Assembly (NCBI RefSeq): GCF_034140825.1
Contig: NC_089045.1
Coordinates: 1,918,501-1,982,500, forward strand
Length of the DNA: 64,000 nt
Direction of reading: 5' to 3'
DNA from: Oryza sativa Japonica Group
Lineage: Eukaryota; Streptophyta; Magnoliopsida; Poales; Poaceae
Shown: positions 1-13,711 of the stretch, piece after piece
How the letters are laid out: every line of letters starts with the position of its first letter
How positions within the stretch are numbered: position 1 is the first letter of the stretch
Position numbers and translations under genes: made by a program
Notes under the pieces: generated by a model
Database searches by the model: none
What the model saw: only the letters and a program-made list of their open reading frames with translations
Told to the model about the DNA's origin: nothing

Positions 1-410
1 ACGAAGGCACTAGTGTGTATTTCCGACTCACTTGCCGTGTGCATCTAGACGCTTGTGATAAACTAATTGGTACGATTTTAAATTTTGATTTGTAATTTTG
101 TATTGTAATTTATGAGTTAAACTACTATAATAATGTTTTTTTTCAATTACCAGGCCATGTTGTCGAGAAAGTATGCATCGAGTAGCAAGAAAAGAAAAAA
201 AAGAAAAGGGTAGATGATTAGATAGAATCCCATAAGAAACTTTTGAGGTAACATGTACAATGTTTTATATTTAAATATTATTTCTGAATGCAATTTAAAT
301 GTTTACAACATTAATTTAGTATATGTATCTATTGATTGTTATTATATAGTATGATAAGGGCCTCTAAATTTAGTTTCGCACCGGGGCCATAAAAAGTCAG
401 GACCGCCCTG
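1..410. mobile_element. hAT-like transposon remnant, one end
   Basis: This AT-rich stretch ends at about 410 in a block (roughly 386-410) whose reverse complement reads like the terminal inverted repeat of grass hAT elements (CAGGGC..GTCCTGACTTTT). The other end would lie left of the window, and no transposase reading frame survives here. The family assignment rests on this terminus alone. Confidence 0.35.
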
Positions 411-650
411 CGGTGGGGGGGGAGGTGAGCCTGGGAGCCGAGCTTGCCCTTGCCCCTAGCTTCGCGTGGGTCTCCAGCACCCACGCACGGACCTAGGACC
501 ATTGCTATCATCATTGCTCTCCAGTCCTCCATCGGCTTCTCCCCCGTCACCAGATTCCACAGCCGCCGCCTAGGGGTCCTCCACCTCGTCTTCCTCCACT
601 TCACCAAGCTTCACATATTGAGCTGTTGCGCCTCCGCTTCACTCGGTAGC
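411..650. other. GC-rich single-copy-looking stretch, no gene recognised
   Basis: This GC-rich segment continues after the solo LTR at 4225-4309, so the LTR interrupted one stretch. Short open frames exist on both strands, but none shows a domain, signal or splice pattern I recognise. It may be a remnant of a gene or captured gene sequence. Confidence 0.3.
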
Positions 651-3600
651 TGTCACGCCCAGAAATTTAGCCCAAATTTCCAGACTATTTTGTGTATTAA
701 ATCCCTGTCCAGGACTAGCCAGGGTACACAAAACGACAAGTAATATACAGTTCCAAACGTAAATAAAAGCGTAAATACTTACAGAAGAGGCACTTAGTCC
801 TCACACCGAAACGAAAGCAACAGCAGCGGAAAAAGGCAATCCTAGTGGGGCTTCAGCTCCACTCCACAGGCAAAACTCAACTGGGTCTGAGTCTTGGTCT
901 TCTAACCTCGTCTTCAGCTCAGAAGCACTACACTTCTGAAAAAGGGGAATAATAGCAAGGCTGAGTACAACCACCGTACTCAGCAAGCCACACCAACGAT
1001 GCATTCGTGCAAGGGGATACAAGGACGGTTTATGGCTATTTGCATAAAGGCGGTTGTGAAACATTTTATTGAGCAAATAGTAAAACAGTAGAGTAATTAA
1101 AGTAACATTAAATCTCCACTGATCAATGCTACGCCACGTTGAACAGGCCCAACCAACCCACCTGAACTACAGTGCATTGAGTCGGTTTATTAAGGTGGGA
1201 CTAATCATGGTGAATCTGGTCGACCGCCCATAACCACGGGCACGGCTATTCGAATAGTTTTACTCTGATCAGAGGTGTACAACGGTACCCACAAGACACA
1301 GCTCCACGACACGTTCCCGTGCGCCGACATGCCACCACGACATACCGGAAAGAGGCCGTGACAGAACCTTTCGCATAACCCCCTCTAGCCAAGCACACCA
1401 CACCTCAGGTTTCACCCCCGTCCCCAGCGGGCAACGGGCAGTCCCCTCTCGTGCCTAGGTGAATCCGGAAGCGACAGAGGCCGTCGCAGGGCCCGCCCCG
1501 CTCCATCACGCCCACCCTTGCCTAGATGCGTCAGCTAGAGGAAAGCTACACTACAAGCCCAGTCGTTGCCCACGCTGGCTTGTGGTAAGTACGAGGAATT
1601 CTTCCAGGGTTTCCCGCGAACTGGTCCTTAATTGCCATGTGTGCGACTAGCAAAACCATGCACCCACAGCCCACCATTCAGTCGTATTTTAGTTGGATAA
1701 TTACGACCATGAAGCATGTCCAGATGTCTCGAGCACGCAGCTCATTCTGATACTAAAAGGTCTAATACTGTAATTATCCCATCAACTGAGCTAGTGGTAA
1801 TTAAGCATGGCTAAGCATATAGTTCTAGCTAGGTCACATAAGTAATATGAGCTAGTCGATTTATTACCCAATATTGACAAAGGACAGATATCAAGTAAAC
1901 ATGGCACAAGCGAGCAGATAGGTAAACCCTATTCCCATGTAATTAGCAAGACATGCAATTTTATTTGCAAATGATAAAACATTTGTAAATTAGGATCAAA
2001 ATGCTTAAGGGGAATGTGTGACTTGCCTTGCTTCTTCAAACAATCTTCTGAACTCTTATCCTTGCGATCGCGATCTTCCGAAACGACAGATTCTACACGC
2101 TGGCAAGCAAACCAAGGAAAAACTCTAATAAAAACCAAGGAAACAGTACATGAAAAGTAAACAAACATGTAGAGCTCAATTTTAGATGAATTTTGCAAGT
2201 TGAATGGCTCAATTTGGAGTTCGAATGAATTAGATATGGATTTTAGAAGTTTTGAGCCGTTTAAATGAATTTCTAGAATTATTAACGAATTTATTGCGCA
2301 TTAATGATTAATTTCTCAAAGGAAAAGGGACGCGCTGACGTCATCAAAGAGGCCGGCGCCGATAGGAGGGCCCCACGAGTCAGCGGCGCAAGAGGAGCGG
2401 CCCGCGGTGGACCGAGAGTCCACCGCGGCACAGGCGCGGGTGCACCACATGGACGGCCACGTGGCGGCCACGGCAGACAGGCGGCAAAGGTGGCGCCGAC
2501 ATGGCGCCACGAGGGCACTGACATGGGGCGGTGCCGAACGGCCATGTGGACGGCCCAGATTCACCCGGGGTGAATCAGGCGGCCACAGGCGGGCGGGAGC
2601 CGGCTCGCCGACCGGCCGGCCGGGAAGCGGCGGCGTGCGGCCCGATGGTCGCCGGCGGTGACCACCGGCACGGCGGCACGCGCGGGAGAGCGGCGGAGAG
2701 CGGTGGGAAAGGGGAGGGGGAGCTCACTGAGTAGCACACGGCGGAAGAAGGTGGCCGGCGGCGAGATGGCAACGGGAGGCGGCTACGGCGGAGCTCGGGG
2801 CGGACGGAGACGATGACGCTCTGGCGACGGGCGGCGCTCAGGAAGAGGCGGACGAGCGGCAGCTGCACGCTAGGATGGGAGGGGAGGTGTTAGGGAGGAC
2901 GGGGCGGCGACGTGGCCGGCCGGAGCAGAAAGGAAGGGGGGAAGGGCTCACCGGCGCACGGGAAAACGGACGTCCAGAGAGTTTCCGGCGATGGGAAAAG
3001 GTGGCCGAGGTTCTCCTTGTCCTTGTGGAGCAGAGAGAGGTGACGGCGTGGACCAAAGCGGTGTTGCGACGCGGCTGGAAGTGGCAATGGCGACGGATAG
3101 AGGTGGTGCGCGTGGCGGCGGCGTCCCGGAGGTGGAATGGGAAAATGGAGTAGGGGCCGGGGTGGAGATCGACACGGCGATGCCGATGGTGGTGTCGGCG
3201 CGGCTCGGTGGTGGCTAGTGCGGCGGGAGACGGCGGCTGGCTGGAGCACGCCGGTGAGTGGTGGGGAGAGGGAGCGCCGTGGGGAGGTGGTTTCGGCGAC
3301 GCAATGGGGAAACGGAGGGGTTGCCGGGGTATGGCACGACGCGGCAAAGCCGCTGGTGGCGGTCGCGCGGAGCGGCAGCGGCAGGAGCAGCGGTGGCGAC
3401 CGGCTGGAGGATCGCCGGCGAGCGGCGGCAAGAGGTGCGACGGTGGCGGGGTGGTTTTCGTGCACGGGAAGGTTCGGGAGAGAGGGGAAAATGGAGAGGG
3501 AGGTGCGGGGAATGCTTTTATAGGGGAGGGGAGGTCGGACCGAGCTCGGGAGAGGCGGAGTCGGGGTGGCAACCGCCGGCGGCGTGGGCGGCATCGTGGG

Positions 3601-4219
3601 GTGTGGGTGGCAGTTTTGGAGGGGAGAGGTGGGGGATGAGGAGGACGTGGGGCGGCGGGGTCCCACGGCCGGCGGACTCGCGCGCGGGGTGGAGAAGGAG
3701 TGCGGAAACGGCGGCGTCGTGGGGAGGCTCGGGCGGCCATGGCAGCGGTTGGAGCCGGAGGAAGGGGATGACAGGTGGGGCCGCCGGTCCCACCTGTCGG
3801 CGAAGGGAGAGAGGAAGGGACGCAAAACAGACTTTTTGCGAGGGAGGATAGGAGGGAGGCCGAGCGGGCCGAGGGAGGGGAAAGGGAGGCCGGCCTAGCC
3901 GGGAAGGAGGAGGGAGGGAGTTGGGCCGAGCCCAAAAAGGGAGGAAAGGGATTTAATTTGTTTTTCTTTTTCTTTAAATTGATTTAGCGAACTTTGTGGC
4001 ATTAAAATTATTTCTTGAGCTCCGAAAATTTACGGAAAAATCCGGAGAGTGAATTAGGGCACAAAGAATATTACAAAATATTTCCGGCCAATGATTTTTA
4101 AAAGGAAATTTTAATTCTCCCATTAGTTCACTTGATTAAATTGATTTAACTTTTATTTAATTCATAGAAAATGTATTATTTAATGATTTTTAATTCCGAT
4201 CAAAAATCGGGGCGTTACA
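651..4219 (-). mobile_element. Solo LTR (long-LTR retrotransposon, probably Ty3/Gypsy) with perfect target duplication
   Basis: The element starts TGTCACGCCC and ends GGGGCGTTACA. It is flanked on both sides by the 5-bp direct repeat GTAGC (646-650 and 4220-4224), which fixes both boundaries. At 3,569 bp it is a single LTR with no internal retroviral genes, so it is the product of LTR-LTR recombination. The very GC-rich centre (about 2.3-3.9 kb) gives long spurious open frames. Orientation is inferred from blocks near its left end that also occur near the 3' end of the two related LTRs at 33645 and 49510. Sequence differences from those copies suggest an older insertion or a different subfamily. 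Confidence 0.85.
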
Positions 4220-4309
4220 GTAGCTGACTGTCGTATTATCGTTGCCGTCGCGGCATCACCGCCAAGAGACACCGCCCGCGCACTGCCTCCTACCCTTCTT
4301 CGGCAAAAG

Positions 4310-4924
4310 TAGGGGTGAAAACGGTAACGGTAATTACCGGCCGACCGGCGTTCGTTTTCGACTTTCTACCGGCCGAGCCATATGGAAATGGTAATCGACC
4401 GAAACAAAAATGGAAATGGTAAAAAATATGGAAATGAAAACGGAAATGGTTTTGCTGTTATACCGATCGTTTCCGTATTTACTGTATTCTCGCGGAAATT
4501 ACCGTTTCTTATAATATGGTAATTACCGTATTCTAAATATGTCGATATTATAGGACATGTCTATACTTGACCCACAGCTTATAGATTGAATGACTCTTCA
4601 ATAAAATCTCTAACTTTTGTACATGGCTAAAATGAAGTTAATTTATAATTTATATAGTATAAGCTTGAATTTATGTATATATATATAACATACTTATGTA
4701 AAGTTAAATATATGTTTTTATAGTTTAATGTTTCCGTATTTGTTACCGGTTTCCGATCTGTACCGACATGTTTCCGTTCGTATTGTTCCGTTTCCGGTTT
4801 TCCGATATTTCCGATATCGTTTTCGTTTCCGACTTTACCGTTTCCGATTTCGTTTCCGAGAAAAATATGGTTACGGAAATGGTTGAGGCTGTTTTCCGAT
4901 CGTTTCCGACCGTTTTCATCCCTA
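4310..4924. mobile_element. Non-autonomous Ac/Ds-type hAT element
   Basis: The terminal inverted repeats TAGGGGTGAAAACGG and CCGTTTTCATCCCTA resemble the Ac/Ds end TAGGGATGAAA. The perfect 8-bp direct repeat GGCAAAAG (4302-4309 and 4925-4932) is the target duplication expected for hAT transposases. The 615-bp interior has no transposase. It is rich in GGAAATGG and TTTCCG motifs, typical subterminal repeats of this group. Confidence 0.88.
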
Positions 4925-5279
4925 GGCAAAAGTGGCACGAAACCAAAAGTTTCGCACCTCCAGTGACACTTTTGCAAAGACACACAGATTGGGTGGCAAG
5001 AATTCAAAGGCACACAAATCAGATGGCATATCCTCAAATTTCTTAGGCCACGGTCCCGAAACACATATGGCCTTGGTAGGTCTTGCAATACGGCAATACC
5101 TAAATACTTGACCTTTACTTTATTTCCTATCCTTAATCCAAAGATTGTAGCCAGACTGCGTACTCAGTTTGTGATTTCCCATCTTTTCAAAATAAAATAA
5201 AAGATGCTTATTTGTGAGATTATTGGTAGTTTACCTCGAGAGGATTTAGCAATAAGGACTAGTTTCAAACTACCACTGA

Positions 5280-5462
5280 TTATTAAAAGTTACCGGGCTT
5301 ACCGCGGGGGCACGGTAATATAAATACCGCGGTAACCTCCTTAAATTCAAATAAATTTTAAAAATAGTTTGAATTTTTAATAAATTTTGCGCGGTTTTAT
5401 ACGGTTTTTCACGGTTACCGCCGGGGCGCGGTAACCCCGACCTCGGCGGTTTGGGAAACCCT
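5280..5462. repeat. Palindrome-rich GC/AT repeat upstream of the dehydrogenase gene
   Basis: Repeated TACCGCGG and GGTAACC-like motifs in both orientations enclose an AT-rich core. This resembles degenerate foldback elements in grass promoters. I could not define target duplications. The rest of 4933-5684 shows nothing recognisable. Confidence 0.35.
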
Positions 5463-5684
5463 GGTGCCATCTCACCTTCCCATAGTTCATACTGAGGCCC
5501 AAGATAGAGCTAATTCAGCCCATCGTAAGCGATATGAAGGGAGGGAGGAAACAGCGGTTAGATGGATGGATAATCCGATAGGCGACCGAACCAACGGCCC
5601 ACCGGCTTCCACGTACCCAACCAAACAAGCACCTCCTTGCCTTGCGCCATCCCTGACAGCACAGAGCACTGACACCACTCGGCT

Positions 5685-8600
5685 ATGTCGCCGGAGCGGA
5701 GCGGAGCGAGCAAAGAGCCAATGGCCACCGTGGTGAGGGCATGCATGCCGCTGCCACCTGCCGCCGTCGCCTCCTCATCCGCCGCTCCCTCCACGGACGC
5801 GCAGGCGCAGAGGAGGTCCTCCTCCTCCAGCGCGCGCGTGCTCGTGCTCGGCGGCACCGGCCGCGTCGGCGGGTCCACCGCCACCGCGCTCTCCAAGCTC
5901 CGCCCCGACCTCAACATCCTCATCGCCGGCAGGAACCTGTTGGTGCCCCCTATATGCTATGCCTCCTCCGCACTAGTCTGTTACTCAATTTCCTCGTCTG
6001 TTTTAATCTGCAGAATGAATTTACTTCACTTGTGTTGCAATTTCTTACTTTTGAACGAATGCAAACCACACCTAGCCAAGTAGCCATTTTGTAGTTCACT
6101 TCAATAGTGGGAACAATTTCTTTCTTCTGTCAATAGCATCCTGGCTGGATGCCTGCAATATTGTGCAGTTCCATCTGTACAATGAGACGATTATAGTAGC
6201 ATGACCATTTGTCGAGTATCCTTTTTTTTTGGTCAGGGAGAAAGGTGAATCTTTGGCATCTAAACTCGGGGATGAATCAGAGTTTGTCCAAGTAGATATT
6301 CGCGACAGGAACATGCTGGAGGAAGTGCTACAGGGTTAGTAATGGAACTACCTGCTTATGTTGTGCTTTTAAGTTGGAACACCGGCCGTATGATTTCAAA
6401 AGATTGTTGCAAATATTTTGAAAAGTCATCCACAAACTTCTTCTGATGTTTGACCATTCTAGTTTTTCTTTTTTTGCCCCAGATGTGGATTTAGTTGTTC
6501 ATGCTGCTGGACCTTTCCAAAGGGAGAATGAGTGCACTGTCCTACAGGCAGCAATAGCGACCAAGGTTAGAAATGTGCAACGCCTGATCATCAAATGCAT
6601 AAGTTTAATAACACGTTGAAATTAGTGACATCCTTAACTTTTTTTTTTTTACAGACGGCATATATTGATGTTTGTGATGATACAGACTATTCGTGGAGAG
6701 CAAAGGGTTTCCATGAACAAGCAAAAGATTGCGGTATCCCAGCTATTACAACTGCCGGCATCTATCCTGGAGTGAGCAATGGTCTTACTTCGCATTTCTA
6801 TCAAACATATCAGTTTACTTTGATATTTTTCAAGTTACACTGTCCAGATATCATCATGTGCTCTTTCACAATTTCCATCAGTACTCATGGATAGTATCCA
6901 TTGCTCTTTGAGGCAGTTTACATATGTGTAAAATCACCAACTTGATTAGTGTCATGTATTAATATGAAGATTGAAGATATCAAATACATAATAGAGAGTT
7001 AGAGACATGATCTAGCAGTAAACTATGAAGACAATGTTTTGATCTAGCTAGGTAAGCTTCATATCTTAATTTTTTGAGTGCTTAGAAATACACTGTTTTC
7101 TTCTTTTGGAACAGTGATGGCTGCTGAGCTTGTTCATGCTGCTAGAAGTGAAAATGCTGGTGAACCTGAAAGATTAAGGTTAGGAGTTATTTATTTCCTG
7201 GAAAAATTAAAGGTCAAACTAGTCATGAAGTATGGAAAGCGTTGTCGTATTCATCAGAATCTATGCTAGTATGTTGCTAAATCCTTTTTCTAGATTCTTT
7301 TATTATACTGCAGGCACTGGTGGTGCTGGGCCAACAATATTAACAACTAGTTTTCTGCTTCTTGCGGAGGATGTAATCGCATATAACAAAGGTACTTTTC
7401 AATAATTTATTAGTGCACTTATAGGATTTCTCTATGAGGAAAATCTAAGTTTTGTTCTCATTACAAATTCAGGAGAAGAAATAAAATTGAAGCCCTACAG
7501 TGGAGCTCTCAGCATTGATTTTGGCAAAGGGGTTAGGAAGAAAGATGTTTACTTACTGTAGGCACTGAACATTAATTACTTTTTGAGATCTTACCACAAT
7601 AAGGAAAAACCACTTTGGTTAGAATTCAAAATGGAAGCTAATAAATTTTATATTATGCCACTAATTCCAGGAATTTGCCTGAGGTGAAGAGTGCTTATAA
7701 GGTTTTAGGTGTGCCTACTGTCAGTGCTCGCTTCGGTACTGCTCCTTTTTTCTGGAATTGGGTAATGCAGGCCTTCGCAAACTTTTTACCTGTTGTATGT
7801 CTTACTTCTCAAATTATGCACTATCAAGTTACTTCTTTCAGACACAACCGGTGCTATTAGTATTCTAGTACTAGTAAACTCTACTAAAAAAATAGAAGTT
7901 TTAATTTTTAAGCAACCAATTGCTTACATTTTATTTTATTATTTAATTATGTAGTTGGTGAAATCAACTAATACTATTATTACTGTTAAAGCAACATGGT
8001 TTGCTTGTTTTCTGCTGAAATCTTAAAAATGGGATAATATTAAACTGGTGATTTGGTGCTAATGCGGATTACACCTGACTGCAACTTGTTCGTGTTCAGG
8101 AATTCTTGAGGGATAAAAATAAGGTTCTAAAATTGGTTGGATTTGTTGATCCTTTTGTCCGAGCTATCGATGGTATTGCTGGAGAGCGTGTTTCCATGAG
8201 AGTAAGTACCTAAAGCTGTGTTCTCGAGGTGAGGTTGGGAACTCACCTCATGCACACGCAAAATTAATTATTTACTTTTTTTGAAAAAATGGATTAATAT
8301 GATTTTTTAAAGCAACTTTTGTATAGAAAATTTTTGCCTGTGTGTTTTAGAAGTACTAGTTCCTTCCAAGGCTTCAAGCTATTTCCAGAGTTAACTGCAT
8401 ACTCTTTCAAGCTGTGGCCAGAACAGGTATTTGAATGCCAGTTTTAAAATATTTGTTCAGCCAATTTTTCTTCAGTTTTTTAAAATAATTTACTTTCTAA
8501 ACTTTGATTTGATCAATTATAAGATTTGATTTTATCACTTCTTCAAAAAGGGAGCGAAGTATGGACCATGTAACTCTCAATATAGCCATCGATTTCCACA

Positions 8601-9795
8601 AAATATTGGTCCACTGAGACTATTGTTTTTACTAGTTACTGGCCAAGATTTGTTTCCTTGGTCCAGGTTAGCAGCCTAGAAGCATACTACTTCTAGTATT
8701 TTCCTCAAGCCATACCTGGAGTAAGAGTAAATTAATTATACTCAAACTTTGTCCAAAGTTGTATATGTAGCTACTGATCACTACCTTTTGATCAAATTTA
8801 TTTCATTTATATGCAGGTAGACTTAGATTGTTCAAATGGAAAGAATACTATTGGATTATTTTCTCATAGAAAACTATCTGTGTAAGTAGACACTTCTGCA
8901 CAAGCAGTTGAGCATTCTCAAGGTCCATTACCTAATTGATATTTACCATATTAGTCATCAAATATCAAGACTTATTTTAAAAAATAACTATCACATTTTT
9001 TGCCCTAGATCGCAGGAAGCTTCACATAGGTGCTCTCTAAATGAGACCCCAGTTTCAAAAACTTACATGCTATGTATAAGAGTTTCCTTTTATTCAAAAA
9101 GGGATTCCTGAGAAAACCATGTAAACCTGTCCTCATTTAAAAGCTAACAGGGTATCTACTTCCCAGAGTGATTATTCCTTAACATTTGAATGATGCAGCA
9201 TTTTTGTAATGCTAACACCCTAAATCCTAGGAATTCATACTCAAAACTTGGAGCGATCTTACTACATGGTTGTTTTGAGAAGTTCCGATTTACTTTGCAG
9301 TTTTAAATTTTAAGAACAAACAAAATCATTTGGTACAACTATCTGCATTGCATCTTAGCATTAATTTTTATTGGATTTTCAGATCGGTGGGCTATGCAAC
9401 AGCAGCGTTTGTTTTAGCAGTTCTTGAGGGCAGCACACAGCCTGGCGTCTGGTTTCCAGAGGAGGTTAGTGGTGCACTAATGGGAGGACAAAATAACACA
9501 CTAGTCGACACAATATATTGTTTTAATTTTCTAAAATCACCACTTTTATTCATAATGCAGCCAGAGGGAGTAGCAATTGAATCAAGGAAGGTGCTTCTTG
9601 AGCGGGCGTCTCAAGGAACAACGATCTTCGTGATGAACAAGTGATGTCCTCTCTGCTCAATTTCAACACCCATTAGTAAGCTAATAATCAATACTGAGTA
9701 TGCTAGCTGACACAATACCGTAAATTTTGATTGACAGGCCTTCCTGGATGATAGAGACTGATCCAAAGGAAGTTGGCCTGGGAATATATGTGTAG
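5685..9795 (+). CDS. Saccharopine dehydrogenase-like NAD(P)-binding protein (13 exons, 439 aa)
   Basis: Exons: 5685-5938, 6237-6334, 6483-6565, 6655-6781, 7115-7178, 7294-7391, 7473-7557, 7671-7794, 8100-8201, 8817-8881, 9383-9464, 9561-9640 and 9738-9795. All introns are GT..AG, phases match throughout, and the sum is 1,320 nt. Near residue 51 the protein has a Rossmann dinucleotide motif, VLVLGGTGRVGGSTATAL, followed by an acidic end of beta-2 (QVDIRD) and VVHAAGPF, the saccharopine dehydrogenase N-terminal fold. The first 45 or so residues are Ser/Ala-rich and basic, compatible with a plastid transit peptide (inference). It resembles an Arabidopsis protein annotated as saccharopine dehydrogenase (At1g50450, from memory). 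No activity is proven for this group, and it is not the bifunctional lysine-degrading LKR/SDH. A second in-frame ATG at 5718-5722 could be the true start. It converges on ccdA. Confidence 0.9.
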
Positions 9796-10617
9796 GGAAA
9801 TAATATGTTTCACTCACTATATAGAAGTTTACAGTTCCTAATTATAATTTTGACGGTGAAATCTTAGCACTTACTACAAAGTTCTTGGGTATGAGCAAGA
9901 GCAAGAGCGACAAATAGGACAGGGCAATGAGCAAGTAAAATCTTATCCATTTTCAACCAGGCACCTCTGTCTCTTTGTTAATCGCACTGTTCTGAATGTG
10001 GCTGTAAATAATAGAACGAATTTGTAATGCTCTAAGAGTATGGAGTGGATCATTATCTAAAAAAAAGAGTATGGAGTGGATGAATGAAATGATTGGAGCG
10101 CAATACAACCAAACGAGGGTTACAGTTTTGATGAAGTATCCTTAGTGCCTGTTATTGTCTTAGCAGAAATGTATTGAGTTTGTGACTTTGTGAGGTCTCT
10201 AAAGAATTCGTTACATTCCAAGAGCATTAATGCATCCACCGAAATGAATTATCCGTAGCAATTTTGGTCATCGTGTTTAGCATCGACTTGTGCAGCCTGT
10301 GAATTGAAGTAGAAGGGCATATATATATTTCTCTGTTCTGCTCTTGCCTCTGTCTACAAAATTCCACGTATTCTTTAAAAGCAACGGAAGCTAAATAACA
10401 TTTGTGGGTGGGTGTAGGGGGTAAACATCAACTTATCTCGTTCTATACAGATTGCTGAGACTAAGATATCATATATACCTATGTAAGCTACGAAGAGCTG
10501 ATGATAGTTCGTTAGCATTTTATCATTACCTACTTTACATTTCAACTCTGACATAATTCGCATGTTCAACAATGGCGATCCTCGTACTGCAGCTCTTGTC
10601 CGACTATGATATGCATT
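9796..10617. other. Convergent 3' intergenic region
   Basis: This is the 822 bp between two converging genes and probably holds both 3' UTRs. A 15-bp direct repeat (GAGTATGGAGTGGAT) occurs twice around 10037-10081, separated by an A-rich run. I see no gene. Confidence 0.5.
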
Positions 10618-13600
10618 CTACATCACCATTGATGTTGCAGGAAACAGCCTGTCCAGTAGGGTATAAACCCCTCCACCCAGTAGAAATGCACCACTACCAA
10701 GCAAATGGCAAATGTTAGCGCAAGGCGTTAATCCAAAAAAAATAAAGTATAAAAGGCAGATTTTTTAAAGAAGGAATGGCTTATATTTTTTTAGAGATCT
10801 TTCTCTTTTTTTTTTTAAAAAAAAGAAAGAACACGAATGCTTCTGAGGAATTGGAACTGTGCAAAGCACATGACAGAATTGTGGCAAGAAGTTTAGAACA
10901 ATATCTTAACAAAAGAATATTAAATGGATGATAAGGTAAATTTGATGTGCTATATTCTCCCAAAAAAGCATGCCAAACAAATGTGATTTCAAGCTCTTTG
11001 AACCAAGACAGTGAAATTGTAGCGAATGCTATCAATTAACAAATATGGATTTTCAGTGTTTCCTTTGTAAAAGGTAGTCAAAAAATTATTACTATTCGTA
11101 CAGATAATTAATTGCAACGTGCAGGTCTTTTGCAATCAAATTACAAACCAGGAACCTCTCAAGATCCAGAAAGAACTAAGGCACATACCTGATTGGGTTT
11201 ATCCATGCAGAATATCTCCTGAAGGAAAGCAAACTCTACAGAAAGCAAATAATTTATCAGGCACTAAACTTAAAATGAACAGGTGTTGTTGTTCTAGGAT
11301 ATGCGCTGTTAAACTGTTAGTCAAGTCTAAGTGAGATTTAAAGTTCCATATTTGATGGCACTATCTTATCTATACTTAACAGATGTGTATATCAGAAGAC
11401 ATTTATACCTGCAGTGCTCCAGCAAAAGAAGCTGCAATGAGAAGAGGTGCAACATAGCCAGTTGTATAAGTCAATAACAAACTTCCCCCAACAATCGGAT
11501 CCTGACAGAAAATGTATCGTAATCAGCATGTCAGAAAATTAATAAATTAGGCGAACATAAACTTCTTGCCAACAATTATGACAGATTGCTAAGTCAAGTG
11601 TAACATATATTAGAAACAAAGAAATCAACATTACTGCATATCATAAGGTATGTGATTCACTAACTTTAGTAATTAAAGACACTATGGTAAAATTTATGAC
11701 AGTTTTACTGTTTTGAAATTTAAGAAAAAGTAATAAAATATTAATGTAACTTATGAATGTTCCTGTTATGCATACTCTTGAAGTGGCAACATATCCCAGA
11801 AGGGTAGCAAGAACAGGTGTACTGCAAGGTGATGCTGCTAATGCAAACGTAAGTCCGGCAAGGTATGCTTGTACACCTATAGGGAAACAGCAAGATATCA
11901 TTTACCGTAACTGAAATAAACATAATGAGGCATATGGTACTTTGATACAAAATAGAAAATTATGTCAAAGCATTACTGGAAGGGAGGTTAGCTGCAGCAG
12001 CTCGAGGGTCATAATCGCTGAAAAATGAGGGAAGTTGTAGCTCAATTACCTGTAAATACAAGATAACCAGCATAGAGAACAGTTTAAGGCAGTGAGCTAA
12101 TATCTACTATAACAGGAGTGATACACATTTCATTGAAATAAATTACCATCGCAGCAAAGGATTTACAACTATTTATAAAAGGAAAACCATCAAATCAACC
12201 GATACTTGATTTGAATTGTGGCAACAAGTTAGCTTGAAAAATTAATTGGCATGCTCCGCTTTATGAGTTTTCACATTGGATCATGAATTTACCTCAAGAA
12301 GGTTCAATCCCATGATAACTGCTAACCCTGAAGCAGCCACTGGAAGTCCTTGTCCTACCTGCCCATAGGCCTTTCCAGCAAAAGAAGCAGCAACACCAAG
12401 GATGGCTAAGGTTGTTGCCAGTCCTAATGAAAAAGCAACTGAATTTCCAACAACCTAATATATAGAATGGAAACATATCAATTTACATCAAGAATAACAT
12501 GGATGAAGTTTGTTTTTTCTACATGGTGAATGGATGTTATGACATACTATGAGGTTTTGGGTATACATGTTCTATTTAATTTCTATAAGTTATTTTATAA
12601 ATAACAGAATATACCTCAGATCGATCTTTGCCCGAGCCAAAAGCACCTGAAAGATTTTAAAGAATGTGTCATCAGATCAGTGCCATCAATTATAACTGAT
12701 CCCGGGCAACAAAAAAACAGCATCTCAAAAGGTAGTCGCTATACTTACCTATATATCCTAGAGTCAATGGCAGAACACTGAGTGTACAAGGAGACAAACT
12801 AGTTACAAGTCCAGCACCGAAAATTACAGCCAAGCTAATAGAGAAACATGTCAGAAAAGAGATGGACAGAAACATAAAATATAATGAAAGAAAGTAAGTA
12901 AACAGATTCTGTCTATAGGCAATTGACTGCAGGGGCCGAAAAGCTAACCTAGTGAAACTAAGAGCAGACAGCTGATCCTGAACAGCTTCGTTGGCTTGCT
13001 GACCCGCTGAATATAGCAAATTTCCAAACCAATCTCCAACGCTAAGGTCAGCCAAAGCAAGTCCAGATGACCCTAGCTGATCACAATAAAATTTTATGCA
13101 TGTATTAGCTATATGCCCTCACAATGTAATAAAAAGGAATATACGATATTGCTCTTTCCTATGACAGATAACTACACTGCTGACTACAATTCACAATTGT
13201 TTCTACGCAGTAGTACAATTTGACATGTTAAAATCACAACTTGACACAGGCATCACGAAATCTTTTGTGATCAGCAAGAAGGGGACAGAAAATTCGAAGG
13301 CACATAGTGCTCCCTCACCAGAGAATCCCCAATTTCTGTAGCATTTGCAGCGCCAGCAGCAACCAGACTCCCCACTGAGACCAAGAAACACCACTCACTA
13401 ACGTCAGAGACATTTCATCAAACAGATTGCCAGCGATAGAACACATGAAGGGAGCAGTCAACAGCTAACACTCTACCCGCCACGGTCGCCAGCAGCATGG
13501 GGCGCTGGCGGACGAGAGAGCACCTCGCCGCGGCCTCCAATCTCGCTCCACGAATCGCTGCCTTGGAAACCGAGCTCCCGCGCTCGCGGGGCACACCCAC

Positions 13601-13711
13601 GAGCACACCCGTACCAGGGGACGAGGAGGTGGAGGGCTTGGAAGCAGAAACCTGCGCCGGGAGGCATGGGCGGCAGGTGGAGGTGGTGCTACTGACGGGG
13701 CGCGCGGCCAT
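10618..13711 (-). CDS. CCDA: Plastid cytochrome c biogenesis protein CcdA (11 exons, 362 aa)
   Basis: Exons in transcript order: 13711-13477, 13374-13319, 13076-12949, 12834-12749, 12646-12615, 12454-12293, 12049-11977, 11876-11776, 11501-11409, 11235-11189 and 10693-10618. The sum is 1,089 nt and every phase is consistent. CcdA carries reducing equivalents from stromal thioredoxin across the thylakoid membrane, for haem attachment to lumenal c-type cytochromes. Two SPC motifs, [12 protein letters not shown] in the first half and [12 protein letters not shown] in the second, hold the paired cysteines of the internally duplicated DsbD-type transmembrane domain. The N-terminal 80 or so residues are rich in Ser, Arg and Ala and look like a transit peptide. 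The mature part alternates hydrophobic helices. Length agrees with the Arabidopsis protein (about 354 aa). The start at 13711 (MAARPVSS) is preferred; an in-frame ATG at 13726 is possible. Confidence 0.93.

Noticed and set aside
2838-3935. Long minus-strand open frame (365 aa) and overlapping frames on both strands
   Set aside because: It lies in the GC-rich centre of a solo LTR. The sequence is Pro/Arg/Ser low complexity with no domain, and similar-length frames occur in several phases at once.
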